Part shown: one piece after another, positions 42,929-51,705 of the stretch | Layout: the number at the start of each line of letters is the position of its first letter | How positions within the stretch are numbered: the first letter of the stretch is position 1 | NCBI GenBank assembly: GCA_963766365.1 | Contig: CAVXZK010000005.1 | Span: forward strand, 310,001 to 374,000 | Direction: 5' to 3' | Source of the DNA: JALORV01 sp963766365 | GTDB taxonomy: Bacteria > Pseudomonadota > Gammaproteobacteria > Burkholderiales > Burkholderiaceae_F | Length of the DNA stretch: 64,000 bases | Position numbers and translations under genes: made by a program | Notes under the pieces: model-generated | What the model was told of the DNA's origin: nothing | The model's input: only the letters and a program-made list of their open reading frames with translations | Databases searched by the model: none

Positions 42929-44164
42929 ATGTCAGGCAAACGGCGAGTTGTTGTCACCGGCCTCGGGGTCATCAGTCCGCTTGGCAACGATGTACCCAGC
43001 ACCTGGGCCGCGCTGCTCGCCGGGCGCTCGGGCATCGGTCCGATCACGCGGTTCGACGCCTCCGCCCTGAACTGCCGCATCGCCGGTGAAGTCAAGGGCT
43101 TCGACGTCACGACAGTGATGTCGACCAAGGAGGCGCGCCATGTCGACACGTTCATCCACTACGGCGTCGCCGCGTCCGCCGAAGCGCTGAAGGACAGCGG
43201 CCTTGAGGTCAGTGATTCGAACCGGGATCGCATCGGTTGCGTGATCGGTTCCGGCATCGGCGGACTGCCGATGATCGAGGACAACCACTCGCAGTTGCTG
43301 AACCGTGGCGCGCGGCGCGTTTCGCCGTTCTTCGTACCGGGCTCGATCATCAACATGATCGCCGGCAGCGTGTCGATCCGCTACGGCCTGCGCGGGCCCA
43401 ATCTCGCAATCGTCACCGCCTGCACGACTGGCCTGCATTCGGTCGGAGAGGCCGGTCGCCTGATCGAATACGGGGATGCCGACGCGATGATTGCCGGCGG
43501 TGCCGAAGCATCGACTTCGTCGCTCGGCGTGGCGGGCTTCGACGCGATGAAGGCGATGTCTGCGCGCAATGACGATCCTGCGACCGCGAGCCGGCCGTTC
43601 GACAGGGACCGCGACGGCTTCGTGCTGGCCGAGGGTGCCGGCATACTGGTGCTCGAGGAATACGAGCATGCGCGCCGCAGGGGCGCACGGATCTATTCTG
43701 AGCTGATCGGCTTTGGCATGAGCGCGGACGCACATCACATGACGGCGCCCGACATGGATGGCCCGCGACGCTGCATGCTGGCGGCGCTGCGCAACGCCGG
43801 CGCCAACGCGGACGAAATCGACTACCTCAACGCCCACGGGACATCGACACCCCTAGGCGACATCAACGAGACCAAGGCGATCAAGGCAGCGCTCGGCGAC
43901 CACGCGCGTTCGCTCGTCGTCAACTCGACCAAGTCGATGACGGGCCACCTGCTTGGCGGAGCGGGCGGCATCGAGTCGGTGTTCACGGTGCTTGCGGTCC
44001 ATCACCAGGTCTCGCCACCGACGATCAATATCTTCAACCAGGATCCGGAGTGCGATCTCGACTACTGCGCCAACACCGCGCGTGACCTGAAGATCGGTGT
44101 CGCACTCAAGAACTCGTTCGGTTTCGGCGGAACGAACGGCACCCTGGTGTTCAAGCGGATCTGA
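42929..44164 (+). CDS. fabF: beta-ketoacyl-ACP synthase II
   Basis: A 411-residue elongating ketosynthase. Catalytic Cys165 is in TACTTGLHSVGEA; the two histidines are in NAHGTSTPLGD and KSMTGHLLGGAG. The opening KRRVVVTGLGVISPLGN is standard. In many gammaproteobacteria fabF is followed by pabC and mltG; here it is followed by a YgfX-like gene and rpoE, while mltG lies 23 kb upstream. Confidence 0.97.
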   Translation: MSGKRRVVVTGLGVISPLGNDVPSTWAALLAGRSGIGPITRFDASALNCRIAGEVKGFDVTTVMSTKEARHVDTFIHYGVAASAEALKDSGLEVSDSNRDRIGCVIGSGIGGLPMIEDNHSQLLNRGARRVSPFFVPGSIINMIAGSVSIRYGLRGPNLAIVTACTTGLHSVGEAGRLIEYGDADAMIAGGAEASTSSLGVAGFDAMKAMSARNDDPATASRPFDRDRDGFVLAEGAGILVLEEYEHARRRGARIYSELIGFGMSADAHHMTAPDMDGPRRCMLAALRNAGANADEIDYLNAHGTSTPLGDINETKAIKAALGDHARSLVVNSTKSMTGHLLGGAGGIESVFTVLAVHHQVSPPTINIFNQDPECDLDYCANTARDLKIGVALKNSFGFGGTNGTLVFKRI

Positions 44165-44632
44165 GTGATACTCGGCTGGACCGTCCTGCAGCCTTCGGCG
44201 CGGGAACGGCGGCTCCGGCTGGCAGCCATCGCGGCCGCCGCCACGGTTGCCGCGGTGCTGGCGATCGCGGCGGTCGCCCTGGATCCACGCCATCCAGTGC
44301 GCGTTTGGGTCGCGGCCGGCTGGGGGGTGCGCGGGGCGTGCCAGGCGGCTGGGCGCCGCACGGAGGTGTCAATTGCATCCGATGGGGCGGTGCAGGCGCG
44401 GCCGCTGAACGGGAGGGGCTACGCCCTCGAAGCCGCAGTCCGTTGTGTCTTCGTCGCCCCATGGTTGATAACCTTGAAGTCCGGTGCCATGTTGGTTCCG
44501 GTCTGGCCAGATGCCCTGTCACCGGACGCATTACGGCGCCTGCACGCCTGTGCCCGCTGGGCCGGAACCGGCGGGCCGGCAGGGGCCAACAAGGACAAAC
44601 GAACTGGAAACCACAATGACACGGCGCGCTGA
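44165..44632 (+). CDS. YgfX/CptA-like small membrane protein
   Basis: A 155-residue protein beginning at a GTG directly after the fabF stop. Residues about 8-42 hold the family's basic start and membrane segment (LQPSARERRLRLAAIAAAA). The C-terminal part AVRCVFVAPWLITLKSGAMLVPVWPDALSPDALRRLHACARW matches the ending typical of YgfX family proteins. In E. coli YgfX (CptA) is a toxin-like protein linked to MreB/FtsZ inhibition and pairs with SdhE; no sdhE-like gene is adjacent here. Only one membrane helix is obvious instead of two. Family call is moderate. Confidence 0.6.
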   Translation: MILGWTVLQPSARERRLRLAAIAAAATVAAVLAIAAVALDPRHPVRVWVAAGWGVRGACQAAGRRTEVSIASDGAVQARPLNGRGYALEAAVRCVFVAPWLITLKSGAMLVPVWPDALSPDALRRLHACARWAGTGGPAGANKDKRTGNHNDTAR

Positions 44633-44703
44633 CGCCCAGCGCTGCACCTCGCAAACGACTCCGGGCGACCGGGGCTGCTGCAGTCCTGCGGCGGGGCCGG
44701 CGC

Positions 44704-45303
44704 ATGTCTGAGCGCGATGTCGACCAGCAGCTGGTACAGCGCGTGCAACGCGGCGAAAAGGCGGCGTTCGATCTGCTGGTCATCAAGTACCAGCGCAAGA
44801 TCTTCCGGCTGCTGTCGCGGCTGATACGCGACCCGGCAGAGGTCGAGGACGTGGCGCAGGAAGCCTTCATCAAGGCCTACCGGGCGCTGCCGAATTTCCG
44901 TGGCGACAGCGCCTTCTATACGTGGCTGTACCGGATCGCGATAAATACCGCCAAGAACTGGCTGGTATCCCAGGGCCGGCGTGCCCCGACCTCGACCGAG
45001 GCAGATATCGAAGAAGCTGAAACTTTTGACGACGGCGAGCAACTAAGGGATCTGAACACGCCGGATGCGATGCTGCTGACCAAGCAGGTCGCCAATGCGG
45101 TGAACCGGGCGATCGACCAGCTTCCCGAGGATCTCAAGACCGCCATCGTGCTGCGCGAACTGGAGGGACTTAGCTATGAGGAAATCGCCGAGACGATGAA
45201 TTGTCCGATCGGAACGGTGCGTTCGCGTATCTTCCGGGCGCGGGAAGCGATCGCCGAGGAGTTGCGGCCGGTGCTCAATACAACGAAGGATCAGCGGTGG
45301 TAG
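44704..45303 (+). CDS. rpoE: RNA polymerase sigma factor RpoE (sigma-E, AlgU)
   Basis: A 199-residue ECF sigma factor for envelope stress. Region 2 is DLLVIKYQRKIFRLLSRLI...EDVAQEAFIKAYRALPNFRG with FYTWLYRIAINTAKNWL; region 4 is LPEDLKTAIVLRELEGLSYEEIAETMNCPIGTVRSRIFRAR. The match to RpoE/AlgU is close throughout. It is followed by its anti-sigma factor, co-regulator and periplasmic protease, the full regulatory operon. Confidence 0.97.
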   Translation: MSERDVDQQLVQRVQRGEKAAFDLLVIKYQRKIFRLLSRLIRDPAEVEDVAQEAFIKAYRALPNFRGDSAFYTWLYRIAINTAKNWLVSQGRRAPTSTEADIEEAETFDDGEQLRDLNTPDAMLLTKQVANAVNRAIDQLPEDLKTAIVLRELEGLSYEEIAETMNCPIGTVRSRIFRAREAIAEELRPVLNTTKDQRW

Positions 45304-45311
45304 GTGGTGAG

Positions 45312-45896
45312 ATGAACAAGGCCCCTGTAGTGGCAGCCGTGCGCCCCGAATGTGAACTGCTGTCGAGCCTGATGGACGGTGAATTGAGTCCGGACGAAGC
45401 GAGCCGGCTGCTCGAATCGCTAGGCGCAGACACTCAATTGCGCAACCAGTGGATGGCGTATCACGTTGTGGGCGACGCGCTGCGGTCCAACGAAGTCGCG
45501 GCCGAGCATTCGACCGCCTTCTGCTCGCGCGTCGCGGATGCGATAACTCGAGAGCCCACGGTGCTGGCGCCGCGCGCGACCACCCCCGTCGCGCCGCTGC
45601 GTCGTTATCTGGTGCCTGGCCTCGCCATGGCGGCCTCGGTCGCCGTCATTGGCTTTGTCGCCGTCCCATTGATGCAGACCTCCGCACCGACGTCGCCGGT
45701 GCAGCAGGCCACGGTGCAGCCCTCGATCACTCCGCCAACGGCAGAGGAAGGGGCCCGTCGTGCGGCAGCCACGGTAGCCAACGCGCGCGCGATGCAGGCG
45801 TATCTCGCGGCGCATCGCGAATTGACGACTGGAGTGGCACTGCCGCGCGCCACCCCGTACCTGCGGACTACGACCGAACAAGCCGAAGCCCGTTGA
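45312..45896 (+). CDS. rseA: anti-sigma-E factor RseA (MucA)
   Basis: A 194-residue inner membrane protein. The N-terminal anti-sigma domain (ECELLSSLMDGELSPDEASRLLESLG, WMAYHVVGDALRSN) binds RpoE in the cytoplasm. One membrane segment spans about residues 96-115 (LVPGLAMAASVAVIGFVAV). A Pro/Ala-rich periplasmic tail would be cut by DegS-type proteases and bound by MucB. It overlaps mucB by one base. Alternative GTG starts lie just upstream. Confidence 0.92.
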   Translation: MNKAPVVAAVRPECELLSSLMDGELSPDEASRLLESLGADTQLRNQWMAYHVVGDALRSNEVAAEHSTAFCSRVADAITREPTVLAPRATTPVAPLRRYLVPGLAMAASVAVIGFVAVPLMQTSAPTSPVQQATVQPSITPPTAEEGARRAAATVANARAMQAYLAAHRELTTGVALPRATPYLRTTTEQAEAR

Positions 45897-46936
45897 TGCA
45901 GCACTTCCTTCTCGTACCGCGCCCTTCGGAGGCACTGAATCGCTGGCTGGCTGTGCTGATCTTCATCAGCGCTGCCGCGACGTCGTATGGCGCCCTAGCG
46001 CAGGACCGCAGCCGCATGCAGAGCGCCGCACCGGCCCGCTCCTCGCTGCAGTGGGTTCAGTCGATCCAGCAGGCGGCCGTGCGCGTGAACTACAGCGGCA
46101 CGATCGTCTACCAGGCCGGCGGCGAGATGCGAACCTCGCGCATCACCCATCTTTTCGACGGCGCACATTCGCACGAGCGCATCCAGACGATGGATGGCAA
46201 GCCGCGCGAGTACATCCGCCTGCGCACCGAGAACGACGATGAGGTGCGCTGCCTGATCCCGGAGTCGCGCCGCGTCATCGTCGAGCATCGGGCGGTCGAG
46301 GAGCCGTTTCCCGGCCTGATCGGCGCACCGGCCGAGGCGATACTCGAGCGCTACGAGCTCAAGAGCGGCGAGGTGGAGCGGGTGGCCGGTGTCGAGTGCC
46401 AGGTCCTCGTGCTCGAACCTCGCGACCAGTTGCGCTACGGCTATCGGCTGTGCGTCGACCGCGCTACCGGCCTGCTATTGAAGGCGCAGACAGTGGGCGA
46501 GCGGCATGAAGTGCTGGAACAGGTCGCGTTCACCGACATCCGCATCGGCGAGCGCATCGATCGGTCGCGACTGAAGCCGGCGTGGGCGACCGAAGGCTGG
46601 ACCGTTGAGAGGAGCGATTACCGACGCGCCGACCCCGAGAAGGCCGGTTGGCTCGTCCCGGCGCCGGACGGTTTCCTCCGGACCAAGGAAGTACTGCGGC
46701 GGATGGGCACGGCCGACGCAATGCAGGTCGTCTTCAGTGACGGCCTGGCGACGATGTCGGTATTCATTGAGCCCTCGTCCGCGGGCACGCCGGTGGTCGA
46801 CGAAGTGCAGATGATGGGACCGACGGCGGCCTATGCCCGCCGCCTCGGCGATGCCCTGGTCACGGTCATTGGCGAGGTGCCCCCGTCCGCGGTGCGGACG
46901 CTTGCAAAGTCGGTGGAGTTTCGTGGCCCGCGGTAG
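45896..46936 (+). CDS. mucB: sigma-E factor regulatory protein MucB/RseB
   Basis: A 346-residue periplasmic protein. It has an N-terminal signal peptide (about 35 residues, ending SYGALAQ), a large lipid-sensing domain (SLQWVQSIQQAAVRVNYSGTIVY, MDGKPREYIR) and a small C-terminal domain (GWTVERSDYR to the end). It protects RseA from cleavage. The start ATG overlaps the rseA stop (TGATG). Two cysteines (RCLIP, YRLCVD) are present. Confidence 0.93.
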   Translation: MQHFLLVPRPSEALNRWLAVLIFISAAATSYGALAQDRSRMQSAAPARSSLQWVQSIQQAAVRVNYSGTIVYQAGGEMRTSRITHLFDGAHSHERIQTMDGKPREYIRLRTENDDEVRCLIPESRRVIVEHRAVEEPFPGLIGAPAEAILERYELKSGEVERVAGVECQVLVLEPRDQLRYGYRLCVDRATGLLLKAQTVGERHEVLEQVAFTDIRIGERIDRSRLKPAWATEGWTVERSDYRRADPEKAGWLVPAPDGFLRTKEVLRRMGTADAMQVVFSDGLATMSVFIEPSSAGTPVVDEVQMMGPTAAYARRLGDALVTVIGEVPPSAVRTLAKSVEFRGPR

Positions 46937-46971
46937 GCGGGCCGATCATGCTCGTTGAGGAAGACAAAAGA

Positions 46972-48414
46972 ATGCTCAGAAGATTTGCTGCTGCCTTGTT
47001 TGCCCCTTTGCTGGTGCTGGCGACCCCGCTGCTTGCGCCGACCGCGCAGGCGCAGGCGACCCAGGTATTGCCTGACTTTGCCGACCTCGCCGAACGGGCA
47101 GGTCCCGCGGTCGTGAACATCCGCACCACCGCCCGCGTCGCGGCCAACGCTGGTGCGCTGCCGTTCCCGGACATCGACGAGAACGACCCGATGTACGAGT
47201 TCTTCCGGCGTTTCTTTCCGAATCCCCCGCAGCAAGGGCCGCGGCAGGGGCCCAACCAGGGGCCACGCCGTGATGTGCCGCGCGGGCTTGGATCAGGCTT
47301 CATCATTTCCGCCGACGGCTATGTGCTGACGAACGCGCACGTGGTGGAAGGCGCCGACGACATCACGGTCACGCTCGCCGACCGCCGGGAGTTCAAGGGC
47401 AAGGTGATGGGGGCGGACCGCCGCACTGACGTTGCACTCGTGAAAATCGAGGCGACCGGCCTGCCTAGCATCAAGATCGGCGATCCCAACAAGGTACGCG
47501 TTGGCGAATGGGTCGCCGCCATCGGCTCCCCCTTTGGCCTTGAGAACACGGTGACGGCCGGCATCGTCAGCGCGAAGGCTCGCGAAACCGGGGAATTTCT
47601 GCCATTCATCCAGACCGACGTCGCCGTGAACCCCGGCAATTCCGGCGGACCGCTGCTCAACATGCGGGGCGAAGTCATCGGCATCAACTCGCAGATCTTT
47701 ACGACGTCGGGGGGCTACAACGGAATTTCCTTTGCCATTCCGATTGACGAGGCGATGAGCGTGCAGCAGCAGTTGCGCGCCGGTGGCCGCGTGATCCGCG
47801 GGCGCATCGGCGTGGGGATCGAAGGCGTGTCGCGCGAGGTTGCGGAGGCGATCGGTCTCGGCGCACCGCCGCGCGGCGCCATGGTGAACTCGGTGGAGAA
47901 GGACGGGCCTGCCGCCAAGGCCGGCCTGGAACCCGGTGACGTCATCCTGCGCTTCGATGGTCGGGCGATCGAGCGGTCGAGCGACCTGCCGCGCATCGTG
48001 GGCGGCACCAAGCCCGGCACCAATTCGACGGTGACCGTGTTCCGCAAGGGCGCGCAACGCGACCTCAAGGTGCAGGTGGCCGAGATGCCGCAGGACCGTC
48101 CACGCAACGCGCGCACGACGGAGACTCCGAAGCCGGCGGCGCCGGCAAATGCCCTCGGACTGGGAGTGTCCGACGTGTCGGCCGAGAAAATGAAAGAACT
48201 CGGCATCAATGGGGGCATCCAGGTCGACGCGGTCGACGGACTCGCGGCGTCGGCGGGACTGCGACCGGGCGACATCATCACTCAGATGAACAGTACCGAC
48301 GTACAGAACGCGCGCCAGTTCAACGAGGCCGTCGCCAAGCTCGATCCGAAGAAGGATGTTGCGGTGCTCGTGCGTCGTGGCGAGGCGTCGCGGTACGTGA
48401 TCATCCGCCGCTGA
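46972..48414 (+). CDS. mucD: Do family serine endopeptidase (DegP/MucD)
   Basis: A 480-residue periplasmic HtrA protease-chaperone. It has a signal peptide (FAAALFAPLLVLATPLLAPT, AQAQA), the catalytic triad His123 (TNAHVVEGAD), Asp153 (RRTDVALVKIE) and Ser224 (NPGNSGGPLLN), then two PDZ domains (from about residues 265 and 375). A Gln/Gly/Pro-rich insert (QQGPRQGPNQGPRR) sits in the LA loop region. ATG 46972 is preferred for its GAGGAAG site; ATG 46948 is also open. End of the sigma-E operon. Confidence 0.95.
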   Translation: MLRRFAAALFAPLLVLATPLLAPTAQAQATQVLPDFADLAERAGPAVVNIRTTARVAANAGALPFPDIDENDPMYEFFRRFFPNPPQQGPRQGPNQGPRRDVPRGLGSGFIISADGYVLTNAHVVEGADDITVTLADRREFKGKVMGADRRTDVALVKIEATGLPSIKIGDPNKVRVGEWVAAIGSPFGLENTVTAGIVSAKARETGEFLPFIQTDVAVNPGNSGGPLLNMRGEVIGINSQIFTTSGGYNGISFAIPIDEAMSVQQQLRAGGRVIRGRIGVGIEGVSREVAEAIGLGAPPRGAMVNSVEKDGPAAKAGLEPGDVILRFDGRAIERSSDLPRIVGGTKPGTNSTVTVFRKGAQRDLKVQVAEMPQDRPRNARTTETPKPAAPANALGLGVSDVSAEKMKELGINGGIQVDAVDGLAASAGLRPGDIITQMNSTDVQNARQFNEAVAKLDPKKDVAVLVRRGEASRYVIIRR

Positions 48415-48428
48415 CAAGGCCATGACGC

Positions 48429-48495
48429 GGTCGCGGTAAAATCCGCGACCGTACCGACAGTAGGGGGTGTGCCTTGCGGTCACCCCCTTTTCTTT
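48429..48495 (+). terminator. hairpin and Rho-independent terminator between mucD and lepA
   Basis: GGTCGCGG/CCGCGACC with a TAAAAT loop (48429-48450) is followed by GGGGGTG/CACCCCC (48463-48487) running into TTTTCTTT. The second is a standard terminator for the sigma-E operon. The TAAAAT loop of the first hairpin also looks like a -10 box, so a lepA promoter and the terminator of mucD may be interleaved. Confidence 0.65.
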
Positions 48496-48576
48496 GCCCT
48501 CGACTGGGGCTGCCCGCAACCGGCCCCTCGGAAGGGCCCCTTGGACCACCTGACTGCTCGGTTCAGCGCACAACGC

Positions 48577-50370
48577 ATGCAGCACATCCGCAATTTTTCC
48601 ATCATCGCGCACATCGACCACGGCAAGTCGACGCTCGCGGATCGCCTGATCCAGCGCTGCGGCGGCCTGTCCGATCGCGAGATGGAGGCGCAGGTGCTGG
48701 ACTCGATGGATCTCGAGCGCGAGCGCGGCATAACGATCAAGGCGCAGACCGCCGCGCTCGAATACACCGCGGCCAACGGGCAGAAGTACAACCTGAACCT
48801 GATCGATACGCCAGGACACGTCGACTTCAGCTACGAAGTCAGCCGGTCGCTGTCGGCCTGCGAAGGCGCGCTGCTCGTCGTCGACGCCTCTCAGGGCGTC
48901 GAAGCACAGACGGTTGCCAACTGCTACACCGCCATCGAGCTCGGTGTCGAGGTGCTGCCGATCCTCAACAAGATGGACCTGGCGTCGGCCAACGCCGAAG
49001 AAGCGCGCGCCGAGATCGAGGACGTGATCGGCCTCGACGCCCATGACGCCATTCTCGCCAGTGCCAAGACCGGCATGGGCCTCGAGGACATCCTCGAACG
49101 CATCATCGAGCGCGTTCCGCCACCGAAAGGCGATCCGACCGCGCCGCTGCAGGCGCTGATCATCGACTCTTGGTTCGACAACTACGTTGGCGTCGTGATG
49201 CTGGTCCGGGTCATCAACGGGGTGATCAGGCCGAAGGACAAGATCCTGCTGATGGCCAGCGGCGCCACCCACCTGGTCGAACAGGTCGGCGTGTTCACGC
49301 CGAAGTCGCGCGGCCGTGAACTGCTGTCGGCGGGCGAGGTCGGCTTCGTGATCTCGGGCATCAAGGAACTGCGCGACGCGCATGTGGGCGACACGGTGAC
49401 GCATGCAGGCAAGCCCGCCAGCGAACCGCTACCCGGCTTCAAGGAAGTGAAGTCACAGGTGTTCGCGGGACTGTTCCCGGTCGAGTCCAATCAGTACGAG
49501 GCGTTGCGCGACGCACTGACCAAGCTGCAGCTGAACGACGCCTCGCTGCACTTCGAGCCCGAGGTATCGCAGGCGCTCGGCTTCGGCTTCCGCTGCGGCT
49601 TCCTCGGGCTGCTGCACATGGACATCGTGCAGGAGCGGCTGGAGCGCGAATACGACATGGACCTCATCACCACCGCGCCGTCGGTGGTCTATGAGGTCCT
49701 GCTGCGCGACGGTACCGTCGTGTCGGTCGAGAACCCATCGAAGATGCCCGACCCGGCCCGGATCGAGGAGATCCGCGAGCCTATCGTCGACGTCACGATC
49801 TTCGTGCCGCAGGAGTTTGTTGGCCAGGTAATCACGCTATGCATCGGCAAGCGGGGCGTTCAGACCGACCTCACGTATCACAGCCGCCACGTGATCCTGA
49901 AGTACGAGTTGCCGCTGGCCGAGATCGTGATGGACTTCTTCGACAAGCTGAAGTCGGTGTCGCGCGGCTATGCGTCGATGGATTACGAGTTCAAGGAATA
50001 CCGCGCGGCCGACGTCGTCAAGGTCGACATGCTGATCAATGGTGACCGCGTCGACGCGCTGTCCGTCATCGTGCACCGCGCCAACGCGACCTACCGCGGC
50101 CGGGAAGTGACCGCCAAGATGCGCAAACTGATCCCGCGGCAGATGTACGACGTAGCGATCCAGGCGTCGATCGGCGCCAACATCATCGCGCGCGAGGACG
50201 TCAAGGCGCTGCGCAAGAACGTGCTGGCCAAGTGCTATGGCGGCGACATCACGCGCAAGAAAAAGCTGCTTGAGAAGCAGAAGGCCGGCAAGAAGCGCAT
50301 GAAACAGGTCGGCACGGTCGAAATCCCGCAGGAAGCCTTCCTCGCGATATTGCAGGTAGAAGACAAATGA
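48577..50370 (+). CDS. lepA: elongation factor 4 (LepA)
   Basis: A 597-residue translational GTPase, the usual length. G1 is AHIDHGKSTLADRL near residue 12, G2 ERERGITIKAQT, G3 DTPGHVDF, G4 NKMDL. The LepA-specific C-terminal domain is present (SVSRGYASMDYE, KKLLEKQKAGKKRMK). The ATG before QHIRNFSIIAH is the conserved start; the frame is open 36 codons upstream through a terminator, so a longer form is unlikely. It overlaps lepB by 4 bases. Confidence 0.97.
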   Translation: MQHIRNFSIIAHIDHGKSTLADRLIQRCGGLSDREMEAQVLDSMDLERERGITIKAQTAALEYTAANGQKYNLNLIDTPGHVDFSYEVSRSLSACEGALLVVDASQGVEAQTVANCYTAIELGVEVLPILNKMDLASANAEEARAEIEDVIGLDAHDAILASAKTGMGLEDILERIIERVPPPKGDPTAPLQALIIDSWFDNYVGVVMLVRVINGVIRPKDKILLMASGATHLVEQVGVFTPKSRGRELLSAGEVGFVISGIKELRDAHVGDTVTHAGKPASEPLPGFKEVKSQVFAGLFPVESNQYEALRDALTKLQLNDASLHFEPEVSQALGFGFRCGFLGLLHMDIVQERLEREYDMDLITTAPSVVYEVLLRDGTVVSVENPSKMPDPARIEEIREPIVDVTIFVPQEFVGQVITLCIGKRGVQTDLTYHSRHVILKYELPLAEIVMDFFDKLKSVSRGYASMDYEFKEYRAADVVKVDMLINGDRVDALSVIVHRANATYRGREVTAKMRKLIPRQMYDVAIQASIGANIIAREDVKALRKNVLAKCYGGDITRKKKLLEKQKAGKKRMKQVGTVEIPQEAFLAILQVEDK

Positions 50371-51257
50371 ACTTTGCGTTGATCCTGTTCGTCCTCACCA
50401 TATTCACCGGCGTGCTCTGGGTGGCGGACAAGCTGGTGTTCGCCAGGCAACGGCGCGAGAAGGCGGCGCGCCTGCTGGCGGATTTCGACCAGCGCAACGC
50501 GGCTGCACTGACGCGCAAGGAGCCGATCGTCGAGCAGGAGCGCCGCAGCCTCGAAGAGGGGGCGACGCGCCAGCCAGCCTGGCTCGAATACACCGCGAGC
50601 TTCTTCCCGGTCATCCTGCTGGTCTTCATGCTGCGGTCGTTCCTGTACGAGCCGTTCCGCATCCCATCAGGATCGATGCTGCCGACGCTGGAGGTGGGCG
50701 ATCTCATCCTGGTCAACAAGTACCAGTACGGCATCCGCCTGCCGGTCATCAACAAGAAGGTGATCGAGATCGGGCAGCCGAAGCGCGGCGACGTGATGGT
50801 GTTCCGCTTCCCGCTCAATCCGTCGCAGGACTACATCAAGCGGGTGGTCGGGCTGCCGGGGGACCGCATCGAATACATCAACAAGCGCCTGACGATCAAT
50901 GGCAAGGAAGTGCCGCTCGGGAAGCTCGACAGTTACTACGATCCGGACCGGCTGCAGTATTACCTGCAGTTCCAGGAGCAGCTCGGCGAGGTCCAGCACC
51001 GGATCATCGTCCACGAGTCGGCGCCGGCCGGCCTCGGCGGCGGATTTCCGAACACTCACCCCGGCGCCTGTCAATACAGCGGTAGCGGAATCGTGTGTAC
51101 CGTGCCGGCCGGGCACTATTTCATGATGGGTGACAATCGCGATAACAGCGAGGACAGCCGGTTCTGGGGGTTCGTCCCTGACGAAAACATTGTCGGCCGA
51201 GCCTTCCTCATCTGGATGAACTTTGGCAATATCGGGCGGATCGGCGGTTTCAATTAG
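50367..51257 (+). CDS. lepB: signal peptidase I
   Basis: A 296-residue inner membrane protease that removes signal peptides of exported proteins. Two N-terminal membrane segments (residues about 1-22 and 72-90) are followed by the periplasmic catalytic domain. Catalytic Ser103 is in PSGSMLPTLEVGD and Lys158 in YIKRVVGLPGD. MGDNRDNSEDSRFWGFV is box E. Normal context after lepA. Confidence 0.97.
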   Translation: MNFALILFVLTIFTGVLWVADKLVFARQRREKAARLLADFDQRNAAALTRKEPIVEQERRSLEEGATRQPAWLEYTASFFPVILLVFMLRSFLYEPFRIPSGSMLPTLEVGDLILVNKYQYGIRLPVINKKVIEIGQPKRGDVMVFRFPLNPSQDYIKRVVGLPGDRIEYINKRLTINGKEVPLGKLDSYYDPDRLQYYLQFQEQLGEVQHRIIVHESAPAGLGGGFPNTHPGACQYSGSGIVCTVPAGHYFMMGDNRDNSEDSRFWGFVPDENIVGRAFLIWMNFGNIGRIGGFN

Positions 51258-51294
51258 TGCCGGATCAGCTCAAGTCACTGAAAAGAAAGGAAAA

Positions 51295-51681
51295 ATGAAA
51301 AATCGACGAACTCCCCGTCGGCAGCGCGGACTCAGCATCATCGGCCTCATCTTCATCGGGCTGATCGTGGTGGGCCTGCTGGCAATCGGTTTCCGGATCG
51401 TGCCCTCGGTGATCGAGTACATCGCCATCGAGCGCGCGGTCCAGAAGATCAAGAACGAAGGACGCACAGTCCCCGAGATCCGGGCGGCATTCGGTCGACA
51501 TGCGACGATCGACGACATCACGTCGATCAACGAGGCGGACCTGGACATCACGAAGGAGGGTGACCAGGTCGTGATCAGCTACGCGTACCAGAAGAAGATC
51601 CCGATCATGGACAACGTGTCCATTGTGATCGACTACGCCGGTACGACACGCGACCGCCAGCAGCGCCGCGCGGTGCCGTGA
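51295..51681 (+). CDS. DUF4845 domain-containing membrane protein
   Basis: A 128-residue protein with a basic N-terminus (KNRRTPRRQRGLS), one membrane segment (IIGLIFIGLIVVGLLAIGF) and a small periplasmic domain with the family core FRIVPSVIEYIAIERAVQKI and VVISYAYQKKIPI. DUF4845 proteins sit between lepB and rnc in many gammaproteobacteria; function unknown. A purine-rich AAGAAAGGAAA ribosome site precedes the ATG. Confidence 0.9.
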   Translation: MKNRRTPRRQRGLSIIGLIFIGLIVVGLLAIGFRIVPSVIEYIAIERAVQKIKNEGRTVPEIRAAFGRHATIDDITSINEADLDITKEGDQVVISYAYQKKIPIMDNVSIVIDYAGTTRDRQQRRAVP

Positions 51682-51705
51682 TCGGCCCGCCGAGGACCGG
51701 GACCC

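Noticed and set aside
47293..49404. 703-codon minus-strand frame across mucD and lepA
   Set aside because: Crosses two genes and a terminator in antisense; a product of high GC content and codon bias only.
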